DNA of 64,000 nucleotides, taken from the NCBI GenBank assembly GCA_021234155.1, contig JAJEKV010000049.1, positions 8,778,036 to 8,842,035 on the forward strand, given 5' to 3'. Both the position numbers and the translations under genes were made by a program. The notes under the pieces were generated by a model, which was not told where the DNA came from, did not search any database, and saw only the letters and a list, made by a program, of their open reading frames with translations. This document shows positions 11,523 through 22,729 of the stretch, one piece after another. Source of the stretch: Isoetes taiwanensis (Eukaryota; Streptophyta; Lycopodiopsida; Isoetales; Isoetaceae). Position 1 is the stretch's first letter. Each line of letters starts with the position of its first letter.

Positions 11523-13088
11523 ACAAAACGAAAATGTGCAACCTAGCACCAAGATAACAATGACCCCGAAGGTTGCAGCAAATCTAACATAGAAAGAAAC
11601 TACTTATTAAGTCTAAAGAAGGATACTTTGTTCCACTCTTCTATTATACCTGCTCTTCAGCATACCCTCATGGAATACAACTTACAAACTTTGCCTCTGC
11701 ATTTGCATTCAGCCCAAATATTAGCATTCACATTAGCAATCTTACAAGACAGCAAAATAGTACCTGGAAGACCAACTCCCAACATTTGCCAAAGCATCAG
11801 CTGTTGAATTATATTCCTAATAAAGACGGGAAAAATATATCACAAGCACATCCCCCAAGCAATCTCAAAAAGGATTCACAACATACCCTGTCCACATGGC
11901 AAATGGAAAACTCCGAAAATTTCTGGACAAGATATTTTGCTTCTTCACATAACTTTTTGAGATTATCATTGTGAACCTTATAATTCCCAAGTACCTATTA
12001 AACGTTGGCAATCCTTAGACAAACATAGCTATCAAAAAGCATGGTAAAAATTAAAACCTGTTGGCAGACAAGATTAGAATCTCCTTTGTACTCTGATTCG
12101 CTTCACTCCTTTGTCAAAGCGCCCGCCGTAAACCCATTATTAGGCCACGATATTCAGCAACATTATTTGTTGCATGACCCAAACCTTCTGCTAGCTCACA
12201 TACCTGTCACAAAAAGATTTCTTATAAAAAAGAAAAGCAATAGAAAGAAAATGCTTTAAATAGTCCAATAGATAAATACCACTGTTCCATCGAGCCGTTG
12301 CAATAATGCTCCAGCACCAGCCTTACCCGGATTCCCTTTTGAAGCCCCATCATACATTTTAAGCAAAAATGTTCCTTTACCACATCAAATTCAATAAAAT
12401 TTAAAAGCTTGCTGGACTATATGGCGACCTATCAGATAAAAGAGATGAAAAATATTGAAACAATTGTAAGAGACCAGATTATGGAAAACTTACCTCAGTT
12501 TCATGGAACATAAGGTCTCCCTCTTTAGATATGCTTAACGTCTTGACATTCCTCAATAGTACTGCTTTTTGATCCCTATCACATAACACAAGTGGTTAAC
12601 CTTGTACACTATCAATGCATATTCACATAGGACTGAGAGAAGAGTTATAATTGTGATACTTATACTTTGTGATACTTGAAAACAGAACTGTTATGCAAGA
12701 TACCTCATAAGCAGAATTTCCACATGCTTCTCTCCTGATCTCTAAACGGGAATTCTGGTTCACCAGCGAATGTCCATGATTGGTTTTTAATGTCTTTCCC
12801 AAAAAAAATTGGGCTTCTTCCCATGTTGTAAATCCTTTGAACTCAGCCTTGGAGAAGCCTTTGGTCTGCCATAAAGGTCAAACTGATTAAGTAGGCTTCT
12901 ATTCCTTTAGGTGGTTATGCCAAACAGAAAACATATAATACTTAAGAACCATCGGACATAAGGTAAAGTACCTGTGCTTGGCACTCGGACCAGGTATGAT
13001 AGATTCCAGGCTTTCTCCCAGTACGCACGGCATAGAACTTCCCTTTTGAACTCTGGTTGTGATGGTTAATGGGCCGCGAAGGAGCCAT
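9660..13088 (-). CDS. RNH1: RNase H1 with hybrid-binding domain, copy A
   Basis: Spliced gene for ribonuclease H1, which cuts the RNA strand of RNA:DNA hybrids. The start ATG at 13088 opens exon 1 (13088-12972), coding 'KFYAVRTGRKPGIYHTW', the viroplasmin-type hybrid-binding domain. The next exon continues it ('KAEFKGFTTWEEAQFFLG'). Two successive catalytic cassettes follow (12590-11600 and 10660-9660), each with DGASKGNPG, NVAEYRG, GDSNLV and YNSAADA, which carry the four acidic catalytic residues of the family. The start codon has an in-frame stop just upstream and no organelle presequence follows, so the product may be nuclear or cytosolic. Copy A lacks two bases near 12541 and is altered near 12357 relative to copy B, probably sequence errors. 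The 3' boundary is approximate. Confidence 0.85.
10693..11417. mobile_element. 725 bp hAT-like MITE in RNase H1, copy A
   Basis: The left end reads CATACTTGGCATAGAACGG and the right end is the reverse complement of CATAGTTGGCATAGAACGG. The 8 bp direct repeat ACACCATC lies at 10685-10692 and 11418-11425. Both ends carry extra motifs around GAACGG/CCGTTC. No coding capacity seen. It lies between the first exon of catalytic unit 1 and unit 2, in an intron or between the cassettes. Confidence 0.85.
11523..12718. repeat. RNase H1 catalytic-exon duplication, unit 2 (copy A)
   Basis: Promoter-proximal catalytic unit without the MITE. It carries the same five exons in the same phases as unit 1. The empty MITE site is visible near 12609-12625 (tgtacactatcaatgcat), which helps define the insertion in unit 1. 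Confidence 0.9.
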
Positions 13089-13689
13089 GGCTTTTGTTCG
13101 AGCTTGATTTGGGTTGACTCTCTATAGTAGGTCACATCAAGAAGCTCGTTCTGATGGGATGCACCACATCCATACCTCCTACTCCCCTAGCCAAGTAAGA
13201 AAAAACCTGTCAAACAACTCTTTCTTCTTTATCATCTTTAAGCCCACAAATACAATATCATCGTTAAGCCCACGAATTAAAGACCAGCTAAGAAAAGCTT
13301 TGGTGTGAGCTCTAACCCAGAAGACCAAGTCTCTTCAAGCTAAAAAATAAAATTCAACCAGTAAACTTTATGAAAGCCTTATAACAATATTCTAGTCCCA
13401 TGAAAAACAGGCCGAAGTCTCCATTCTGATGTTCTCAACATTTCGCAACCCAAAGGGAACGAAAATGAAAACGGTGAAAAAATTTACCTAGATCAGACGG
13501 GAAGCAAGCTCGAGAGACCAATAACCCTAAAAATTTGAAGCGGGCTGCGAAGATAATATCAAATTTGACCGGCAACCCTAAACCGACAGCGCGAAGATAT
13601 AAATTCCTTGACCGTTGAAATCGTTTGACAAAAATGTCCAAAATTGACCAATCAAGATAGCATTGCATGGCACGCACAACCTTCATATA

Positions 13690-14316
13690 CCAACATATCT
13701 TCTTTTTTAAAACGGGAGGGTGTTGGTAATCGTGCCTGGAACGCCCATGTAACGCCGCATGCGGCGTTCCCTTTCATCTTGCGGCCCCCCTTGCGGGACG
13801 CTGGTTGCGGGCATTCAATGCCAATATTGAATCGACCACTTCTTGCTTTTTTGCTCCCTCAGTCAGATCTCGAGTCTTGAATCAGCCGAGCTTTTGCAAT
13901 GCTGCCACTGCTCTCTTGGATTTTTCATCGAAAATATCAAACCGGAAGCTCTTGAAGTCAACCTTGAATCTCCTTGAATCTGAGTTATAGGAGTTTTAAA
14001 GGCCGGAAGAGGTAGGATGTGAAACGTTAGGGCAAGATTTGTTTTGAAGCATGAAATCAAGTATTACAGTGCAGGAAATGCTATTAGTTTGTGTGCAAAT
14101 GGAGGAATGTGATACTTTGCACTTTGTTTACCATTTTTTAGCTTTTTTGTTTTGAATGGCATGGAACTATCGTTTTTACATTAACTCTTGCATTTGCTCT
14201 TCATTTCTATAGGATTTGGACATCATCAGAATGGATTGCAGTGAGGCAAATCAAGTTTTAACCTTTCTCAAATGTCTAAGAGTTTGTAAATATTTCCTTA
14301 TCCATTTTCATTGCAG
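13690..14316. promoter_or_regulatory. Probable divergent promoter and leader region, copy A
   Basis: Separates the RNase H1 gene (minus) from the small plus-strand gene. It is more GC-rich than its surroundings and contains the palindrome GCCGCATGCGGC near 13755-13766 within an extended inverted repeat (aacgccgcatgcggcgtt). A leader-like segment follows to the splice acceptor at 14316. The RNase H1 5' leader appears to include upstream non-coding exons (a donor-like site near 13490). No convincing TATA box was identified. Confidence 0.4.
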
Positions 14317-15414
14317 ATGAGTTCGCCCCTTGATGATGCCCAATCTACTGCTACGAAGGATGCTTTATCACGGGACAAAGGTTTGGATACCAAGCTTGCA
14401 AAAGGATATTTTGGGATCCCGGCGAGGGCAAGCACCTTTAGGCAAGATACAAATGCCATCTTGGACTGTGATAATGGAGATAATATCTTTGAAGTTGTGG
14501 TAGAAACTGAGGTAACCTGCTTTATTTTCATTCCAGCGTATGGTGCGCTCTTAAAGCTACATTGTAAAGCTGAATATTGCAGTATTTCGTATGTTTGATT
14601 AGGTGAAGGCTATGGACTGGAGCAATGAAGAGACTAGCACAAACCTGGTTAGTATCAAGTGGCTTTCTATTTGGACTTTGTGCCCTTTTTAGATATGTCT
14701 TAGGCTTGCCAAATGGGTCTATGTTGTAAGTTAGTCATCTGCCATTGAGCAATCTTACCCGTGCCCTTGGTCAAATTGGTAAATCATGTCCGATTCTTTC
14801 ATAGGGTGCAAATCATCACGTTAATCAGTTAATTCTTGAAGCCGTAGCTTTTCAGGATTGGTTCTGTCTTCTTTTTAGCCTATGCTTGAGGTAACAATTG
14901 AAAATGCCATATTACTTGCTTAAGCCTGACAGTACCATTGCACATAATCTGATAGATGTATGTGCCTTTTTAATAGATTATCTATTTTAAGATGCTTTGT
15001 TCTGCAAATATTTTAAGTTGTTTGCATGAAGGTAGATCCATAACTGCTTTATACACCCATGTGCCATGTTGTTGCTGACCTAAATGGTCATGATATAAAC
15101 TAAGTGCATGTCATCTTGATGTAGATATTTCTGCAGCAGTTTGGATATGCAGCTCAGAAGATTGAACTTTCTATTATTTTTAAATTATGTCTTTTCTGCA
15201 TACTTTTCTCTTTGTTCTCATTTGTAACTCGCCAATTCTATGTTCTTTCTTGCAGTTGAGAGGTGACAAACATCACATTTCATCCCAAGACTTTTTTATA
15301 GGAATTCAGTTGGATTGATTATGTTGCATAAAATACTCAAAAATGCCTGCACATAATTTTGGATATTGCAGACTGATTCATATCAATATGCTAATCATGT
15401 GGAGCATCCATCGT
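14317..15414 (+). CDS. Small unknown spliced gene, copy A
   Basis: Unrecognised protein of roughly 95-100 residues. Exon 1 is 14317-14511 (ATG just after a TTGCAG acceptor; 65 codons, start MSSPLDDAQSTATKDA). Exon 2 is 14603-14647 (15 codons). Two candidate last exons follow: 15256-15318, ending DFFIGIQLD, or 15372-15414, ending NHVEHPS. Both have AG acceptors and fit phase 0, so alternative ends are possible. The protein is acidic and hydrophilic with no signal peptide or membrane segment. It is head to head with RNase H1. All introns have GT and AG. In copy B exon 1 is broken. Function unknown. Confidence 0.5.
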
Positions 15415-15419
15415 GAAGT

Positions 15420-17380
15420 TAATGTTCTACAATTTTCGCACTCTAAGGTACTTTCTTTCCTCTTTTCTTGCCGTGCAAAGAAAGGTTAGCATAGCAATTT
15501 GTCTTTTTGAAATGGTAGAGCGAATAAAATCATCGACAAGATGGTGGCACATTTAGATGGTATGCTCTAACCGCATTTTTTCATTGCAGTGCATTTAGTC
15601 TCTAATACCTTCAAGTCTATTCCATAATGTAGGTTGTGATTAATTTGTCTTTTGACATGTAATTGTGCAACCCGAGAGGTACATCTTGGGCGCCTCTCTG
15701 AGTAAGGTTAGCGTCTGATTTGTCTTACGAATGATAAACGAATAAGATCATCGCCTTATGTAAGCATGGCGAATGTAGTATAATCATGCCATGGAAACAA
15801 GTTAGGAAATTTGCATCTTGAAGATAGTATGGGAAATTCATTTATAGTCTTTGCATTAGATTTGCATGGCGTTTATGCGCAATTGTGGATCTAAGTGGAG
15901 TGCCTCATGTTGCGTATAACTTTGCATATATTGAAGTCCGTCTCATGTTTTGTAAAAGCGCATATAGCAACATACAAGTTTATATTGTTGCATTCTTGCT
16001 TTCTCATAAATGATTCCATTTTTCTCATATGTATCTATTAAAATGGCAAGGTGCTCGATTGAGTGCGAGGAACGCCCGACTTGGCGAATGTAGGTAGCTT
16101 TATAAGGCGTCTATAAATGTAGTTGTCTACTTTCTGCTATTTGCAACCCGAGCGATATGCAAGGTAGCAAAGCGGGACCTTTATTATTGTTGGATAAAGT
16201 GCCAAGAGCTAAGCAAAAGGTAGTCAAAAATGTTGTACAAATGTGTGCAGGGATATACTGTCTCTCACCGCTACATGATAAAATTCATGTTATATGATGT
16301 TTATTTTTTTAAGGCCAATAGGAATCTCTTTTGTGAAAAAGGTTGAAATTTGGTAATTATTGTAGATGGCGATTGTATTTAATGTTTAGCTCCCATGCAA
16401 GTTGGCCTTCATTTCATCGGATGTACAGATTGTGTGTTATTCACATAGACAGATTTCTTAAATGGCTGATAGCTCAGCGATTCTTTGCGATTAACATTCT
16501 TGGAGTAGAGTATATGGCAACAAGGGAGGAAGCTATGGCAACAACAAGTAACAGAGGCCACAGTTGTGGAAAGTAACATTCGTTTGGCATTTGCTATTCT
16601 GGAGCATGTAATTGTTCACGCGAAGTTTTCTCTGCAATGTTCAGATAAGACAATTGTGTCTATAAAGAAGGATGAAGTTACAAGCATCTAGATTAGCTCT
16701 GTTTGGTGAAGTTACCATCTCAAAGAAAATTTACAAATTGGACTGACATCCAGCACAATTTGTTTATGAAACTAATGGTTTTATGGACAAAATTGTTCAT
16801 GGTATTGGATAAATAGATTGAAATATCCATGTTCTTTGTCCGTCGTATTTCATTTTTAGATTCTATTTTTCTCTTGCAGGTTTAAATAAGCATATAACTA
16901 TTTGTCTCGGAGATTTTTTTGGTATCTCATTCAAGAAGGTTGTTCTCCCTATTCGATTATATTAGGTGCCATGATGACCGAACGTCATTAAAAAACCTAA
17001 AGACAAGAAATTTATAGTGATGAAAGAAAGCACTATCTCCAGCAATTTATTTCTCTGCTAAATTTGGGTGTTGAGGCTTGCATTCAAGCCTATAGACATT
17101 CATTTGACATGCATTATTCCACTGCAACAACTCAACATATATATGTGCTTTGAATAATACATCTTGCTTTCATCGCATAAACATCTTATTACTTGCGAAG
17201 AAGGTAATTTATGAAAAATTGCAATTGTGAACTAAACTTATTTTCTATCTTGGTAGTGCATGGTGTGAATATCATGCTGACCTTTCTATCTTTGCACTAA
17301 CATCATATATAACTAGGATTTCATACCATCTTAAGTGAAAGAGCACCACTTAAAGATCCAAAGTTTGCATGCCTTATACT
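15420..17380. other. No recognised gene
   Basis: Conserved in copy B up to the end of the duplication. Reading frames are short and unconvincing. Discrepancies with copy B cluster at CWG sites in 15540-16560, but the flanking parts are nearly identical. Confidence 0.5.
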
Positions 17381-17383
17381 ACT

Positions 17384-17408
17384 AAATTAAATTAAATTAA
17401 ATTAAAAA
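17384..17408. repeat. AAATT microsatellite
   Basis: About five perfect AAATT units, just downstream of the last base alignable to copy B within the window. Confidence 0.9.
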
Positions 17409-17779
17409 CAAGATCATCTTCCACTTTTCTTTTTAAATTTATATTACGGGCACACATAACTAATGCTCAACACCTCTAGGTACACGCAGGTATACATTCT
17501 CCTTGGAAGACAAGACAATACTTCATCATTGATGGAAGTAAATTTGTATCCCATTCACAAAATTCCATTCCCACTCTATTTTCCATTAAAGGAAATAACA
17601 AAACTACATAATTCTATTCCACTTTCAAACTCCATTACAACTATTCTGCACATCCACGATTAATGCCCGGCATCGCCGGGCACACGTTGCTAGTCATTTG
17701 AATGGACATAAACATATAATGTAACTAGTAACGGTGCCCACTGTTGCTTGGCATAATTTGGGAATCTGTAAATATTGAG

Positions 17780-17936
17780 AACTTGTGCATTTGCGTAGAG
17801 TAACTCCTGGGCCCGTAGATCATTTTGCGAACTGTAGAGTAACTTTATGCATTTGCGTAGAGTAACTCTTGGGCTCTTGGATCATTTTTCGAACTGTGGA
17901 GTAACTTCTGGGCCCGTGAATCATTTTGGGAACTTG
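17780..17936. repeat. Minisatellite built on 'gagtaact'
   Basis: Four units each begin gagtaact and are variably extended by 'tgggcccgtagatcatttt' and 'cgaactgt'. A 'gcatttgcgta' spacer occurs twice. Unit core about 39 bases, imperfect. Non-coding. Confidence 0.8.
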
Positions 17937-17939
17937 TAT

Positions 17940-18510
17940 AATGCAAGTGGCCATGTCTATGAATTGTTGAAGTTGTTTTTACTAAATTTCATATAATCAC
18001 ACTCTCTCGCTGCTTTTATATGAATTTGGATGTATTGTGGCTATGGATGTGTTGTGAAAAGCACCAAGCAACCTTTTGAAGGCATTGCATTTTTTGTATT
18101 ATTTACTGTAACCTTAGATAGCTTGTTCATTGTGTGTTGCACCTTTATCTTTGGCTATTTAGAAGTACTTACAACTTCTAATTAGAACTACCTTTTGAAA
18201 TACTTAGAATGTTGTTCATTGTGTGCGCAAATAAAACATAAAACATGTGGTTATGCCTCTTGCTAATTATATTAAATATGAAACATTGCCAAAGATTGAA
18301 GATGGACTTACTATATTTTCTTGAATATATGTATCCCATGTGTGCCTAGTGTGATATCTGTACAAAACAATGTTTTATTTTGAGCCATTGACAAAAAGTA
18401 CATTGCAAAATAATGGAATCTTTACTCACCTTATGAGGCATAATATTAAAGAACTTATAGCACAACAATTACCATGTCAAAAATTATATGCATGTAAGCT
18501 TCCCAAGAAG
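17940..18510. other. No gene seen
   Basis: AT-rich unique sequence; only short frames without protein-like composition. Confidence 0.5.
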
Positions 18511-18670
18511 CTACAATCTTTACTCATTGTCGCTTCTCAGCTATGTAATAAACTTTAGTGATTTGCAACCTCTACCAATTTTCACTTCTCAACTGCTTAA
18601 CAAACTTTAGTGACTTGCAACCTCTACTATAATTGTCGCTTCTCAAGCTTAACAAACTTTAATGACTATG
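18511..18670. repeat. 52 bp tandem repeat
   Basis: Units starting aaactttagtg at 18550 and 18602, with a partial third at 18654 and a diverged half unit before the first. Each contains ttgcaacctctac and a 'cacttctcaa' type end. Confidence 0.8.
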
Positions 18671-20100
18671 CACTCATATCGAGGAAGCAAATGAAATGAA
18701 TTTCCTTTACTGTAGACCAAGGTTAATTGTGAAAGTCAAAGCCATTGTAAGAAAGGTACATGTAAACCAACTTCCATGAGTATTATGTAGGAACTTTTAA
18801 TCAGCTGCCAATAACTATAATTTTGCAGCTGTGAAGAAAAAATATTCTGTGAGACCTAGCTTGATGGTATATGGTTTCCTGGTGGTTTACTGTTGTGTAC
18901 TTGCATAACAGTACCAGTGGGTGTGCATAAAGTAAAAATCAAGTGGGGTACCGCGGTCCGGTGGGCTTGTATAAGAGTCATCCTTTGTAGACTTTAGAGA
19001 GCATTAAATCTCAATTTTGCTCCCACATACCGGGCATTATTCCTATTCTCTAAGCAAAGACACCCATTTGACAATCTTACATTTCAAGACATTCTACCAT
19101 TTGTAGCAAACTTTCTTTGGTTGGATCTATAAAAATGGCTTCTGAGTCGGTGACACCTATGCAAATAGCATGAATTATAATAGTTTCCAACTCCTATCTG
19201 ACATCCAAAGTGAACTTAATTGCATCTCAAACTTCTCTTGATCGCAAATAATACATTCAAGTTTTCAGGCCACCGCAATTTACGGGTTGGAAAGTTTAAT
19301 AAGGAAAATAAAGAAAACACATAGTGCAACTTATGCAATAAAACAAATCTCACCTTTGACCATGTATAAAAGTGGAAATATGTTAATTTACCAAAATATG
19401 TTTGGTCAAGTAATATTCGAGGCTTTGACTTTGATCAATAAAAGCTTCCACGATCAACGACCATGTCGATTATAGTCCGTTGTTTTATATTCCATGTTGT
19501 CATGCATAACAACATTTCACATATTTATTCTGGAGAAAAGTGTGCACGATGTTTTTCTTACAAAACTTGTTGCATTCTAAATGTACATAAACATATGCCC
19601 TGCCGATATAGAATGTGCGATTAAATATAAGAGGTCAAATATTTCCTTCTACAATTGTACACCACGACTTTTGTAACAAAACAGAAACGGAATGCAAAAT
19701 CTTTCAAAGAAGATGGAAGAATCATACACATTAGTTGTGGCATTCACTTGAGTTGCTTCAACAGAATAGAAGAATCATATCCATTAGATAGCATTAGATG
19801 TGGCGGGGGTTGTCAAATGACCTACATCTGAATAGAGGCGCCATATTACAATCCTGCGCCCCATTTTTGTTAGAAGAAGCCTGTACACAAAAGGGAAAAA
19901 AAAATGCAGCATTAGTTTCTTTAACCTAACAAAGAAAAGCTTCCAAATCTCTTTCTCATGATAGCAAATTACAGTCTAACAGTCATAGAAATTAATGCAT
20001 CCTACACAAAGCAGATTACAAATACCTCATTTCAAATCTCTCCAAGCCAGACATACACTTTCTTAGTCACTGCAAATCAACCCCAATAAGCCAATATTAC
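18670..20100. other. No gene seen
   Basis: Unique AT-rich sequence. Frames such as 19287-19475 look random. No transposon termini seen. Confidence 0.45.
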
Positions 20101-20116
20101 ATAGTGGTTTCCCCTT

Positions 20117-20400
20117 TTGAAAGATTGGGAGCCTATACCACCAGCAGCAATTCTGAGATACGAAGGAGCAAATACTTCCTCAACTCCAGTTTATCCAGAC
20201 AACGTCCCATTAAGAAATGACACCGTTTTCTTCAACAAAACCCAAACGGAAATCAGAAGTCTGGATTTGGAAGATACCCAGTCGAGGTTCCAGAGACAAT
20301 AGATATGACTCTGTATTACATGATCTTGCTAAATGTAGGGCCTTGCACTGTAGTGCCAAATGTGTCCAACTGTTTAGGGCCCATAACTGTTTAGTTTTAT
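20117..20400 (+). pseudogene. Laccase fragment
   Basis: Isolated piece of a multicopper oxidase of the laccase type, an apoplastic enzyme that oxidises phenolics. The translation includes 'PPAAILRYEG', then 'PLRNDTVFFNK' and 'IRSL', and in the adjoining frame 'YPVEVPETIDMTLYYMI' and 'NVGPC'. This is the order seen in the laccase stretch between the second and third cupredoxin domains (known pattern: ILxY, P-NDT, LRSL, P-VP, D-L). One frameshift separates the halves near 20255. No copper-binding His motifs and no other exons nearby. Assignment rests on this short match. Confidence 0.55.
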
Positions 20401-20509
20401 GAAGGACTGAGACATGCTTAATGAATAATTTCGTACAGGTCTATTTGCCTTTGAAGACTTTGGCAGAATATATCCATGTCGGTGCTGGACATGGCGTCAT
20501 GCCATTTTA

Positions 20510-20935
20510 AGAGGTAAACTTAAAATCTAATAAAACACAACCAAAATCCACGCATTCCAGAATCCTCTTTTGTAGAACTATGAACAGAGGTTTTGAGAGA
20601 TGAACCTTTATTATTAGTGATGTCTCTCCTCCGGGATACCTACCTAGAAGCCAATAACAGGCATGAAGCAACTTGCTTCTCTTGCGACTAATCCTGAAAG
20701 CCAAGCTAAAAAATGGCATGAAGTCGCTTGCCTCTCCTTCGGAAAAGCCTGCAAGCAAACGCAGCCGTGGAGCAACTATATGAATCGATCCAGGACTGGG
20801 TTGTTGTGCTCACAGCGTTAGCTAGGCAAGGGAAAAGTAAGTGTTTACAGGCAGATGTGGCCGTCAGAAGGGCTTTGGAGAATAAAAGGCCGATTGGACC
20901 ATTAAAAAAAAAAACTAGTCCAAAGCACGTTTGAT
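20510..20935. other. Unassigned segment with internal repeat
   Basis: Contains two similar stretches (gcatgaagcaacttgcttct and gcatgaagtcgcttgcctct, about 50 bases apart) and ends in ccattaaaaaaaaaaac, suggesting a retroposed piece. Overlapping frames exist on both strands, but none is recognised. Confidence 0.3.
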
Positions 20936-21026
20936 TACTTTGCATAGCAAACTATAGGTTATGATGTGGGTTGTGTTTCGTAATATAAAATTGAATACAA
21001 TTATACTATGCAGTTCGAGCTTCCAA

Positions 21027-21096
21027 GCTTATCCACACACATTGAGGAGCTATGTCTTTTTGGCTTATCCACACATTGAGGAGCTATGTCTTTTTG
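21027..21096. repeat. 34-36 bp tandem duplication
   Basis: Two adjacent units gcttatccacac...ggagctatgtctttttg, differing by a 2 bp indel. Confidence 0.9.
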
Positions 21097-21639
21097 GCTT
21101 ATTTTTTAAGCTATGTTTATTTTGTAAGTCTAATACCCTTATTTCATGGTTTAATTTTTACTCTGGAATCCATCCCCAAATCAAAAGTCGATAAAAGCAC
21201 TGCTCCTGCTCATTGTGTAAGTATTTTATCTTTGATGCATTGAACATAATTGATAGGTTGGAGCTTTAGTGGGAATGCTCCCTACATGCATTGAAGCCAT
21301 AGCGCATGACTACATGGTCATCTACATAAATAGAACATAAAAAATATCAAAAAAGATGATAGATAATTATCCTCTATACCTCTAAAAATAATAGAAGTTT
21401 AATCTCGATGGAGAGATGGAAAAACTAAAAGATAATGACATACCATCAAAAACATTTGAAGAAAAAACAACCAACCAGATAGACTTAGAAACAAAAGTTA
21501 TCATTTAGGATCCTATTTTGGAACCTCCAAGTTGGCGTCTCTTCCATTTAAACCTCTTCCCTAGTGCTTGTGGTTGCCAAAAAGGGTTTTGAACTTCCAA
21601 TTGATCCTCTTTCTTTGGTGCTTGTGATTTCAACACCTA

Positions 21640-21640
<1 letters not shown>

Positions 21641-21667
<27 letters not shown>
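21641..21667. repeat. Poly(A) tract
   Basis: Run of 27 A after tttcaacacctat. Possibly the tail of a retroposed sequence upstream, but no source is recognised. Confidence 0.85.
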
Positions 21668-21669
<2 letters not shown>

Positions 21670-21671
<2 letters not shown>

Positions 21672-22725
21672 AATCAACTAAAATTTTCTAGATAGAATGT
21701 ACCATTCAATTATCTGGATGCTGTTGGATGAAAAGTTAACAAAACTGGAATTTGGAACAGTACTAAATTTATGCATTATTAGTACATCCATTACCAGGTA
21801 CTCTTGGAGCGATAACTTGCACGTGGAAAAATAAACAAACTACCATTATTCATCAGCAATGCAAACTGGAAGACAAAGCAAGTAAAAGCGCCAAGAAAAA
21901 TCTTCATGTGCAAATCTCCAATGGAGACTAACTTATCTTTGGTATATTCGTCTATAATTATCCTACAACAAGCTAAAGTGGCATCAAAAGATTGTGCTTG
22001 GCACAAAGGAAATCATTGTTACAAAACAACAGGCCTACCATTGATAAATTTTATTAAATAGCACATGCTTGGATAAAAACACAGACAAATCTTTAAAGCT
22101 CAAAACAAACAGCAGCATATACTTTTATTTTCCAACAAAAGCAAGTATGATATTTACAATGCAAGAAAAAATAACTGTAAACGTGTACATATTGTTTTGA
22201 GATTTAAGTATGGCCATATTGGAATGCATGCGCATTCTTTTCCTCCATAGCAAGCACGATTTCAACTCCGAGATGAAAAATAATTGTGAGCACTAGATTC
22301 TCAAAAACTAGTGAGGCAATAAAGGCTGAGTAGCATTTTGACATTGTCCTGTTTATTGCTGCATTTGTAGGAAAATTGATTTTCATAATTGACAACTTCT
22401 TATTCAAATACCCATGTGTAATGCAGAAACTAATGTGACATCCAGCTGATAATCAATGGTTCTGCTCTTTGATCTTCCTTTTTCTGCTCCCTTCATAACT
22501 GCAAATTTTCCAGTTTGCAGTTGGTTTTCAATCTGGAATTCCATTACAAGTTGAGGAAATAGAATTCTGAGTAAAATTTGGATATGTCCATGGTCAGCTG
22601 GAAGTGTAGGTCATGTGAACAATAAGGTATAGTAAGTTGGGTAACACTGTCACCGAGGTTCATTTGGTTTCGTTCATGCTGGCTGCCCATTTAGAATTTA
22701 CCAACACCCACCTTATAAATTCAAG
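21670..22725. other. No gene seen; 3' flank of CTPA
   Basis: Downstream side of the minus-strand CTPA gene. It probably holds its 3'UTR at the right edge. Short minus-strand frames (22204-22407) are not recognisable. Confidence 0.45.
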
Positions 22726-22729
22726 GTTT

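Larger units (their letters stand above)
1..17127. repeat. Large direct duplication, copy A
   Basis: This block is collinear with 46848-64000. Base 10 pairs with 46857 (offset 46847) and base 17101 with 63974 (offset 46873), so the offset drifts by only 26 bases over 17 kb. LINE mosaic, RNase H1, MITEs and the small plus-strand gene occur in identical order in both. The left edge is the window start, so the true left boundary is unseen. Most differences sit at CAG/CTG positions of copy B, where copy A reads CG, CCG, CGG or a small indel. Copy A seems to carry more sequence errors. Confidence 0.95.

Noticed and set aside
12720-13088. Viroplasmin-type domain suggesting an endogenous caulimovirus
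   Set aside because: The domain is spliced to RNase H exons in the order of cellular RNase H1, where it acts as the hybrid-binding domain. No movement, coat or reverse transcriptase ORF of a pararetrovirus is nearby.
1-17127. Cytosine deamination (C to T at methylated sites) as cause of copy differences
   Set aside because: Changes at CAG/CTG mostly affect the middle base or are indels creating CG/CCG/CGG. Deamination would give TAG or CTA.
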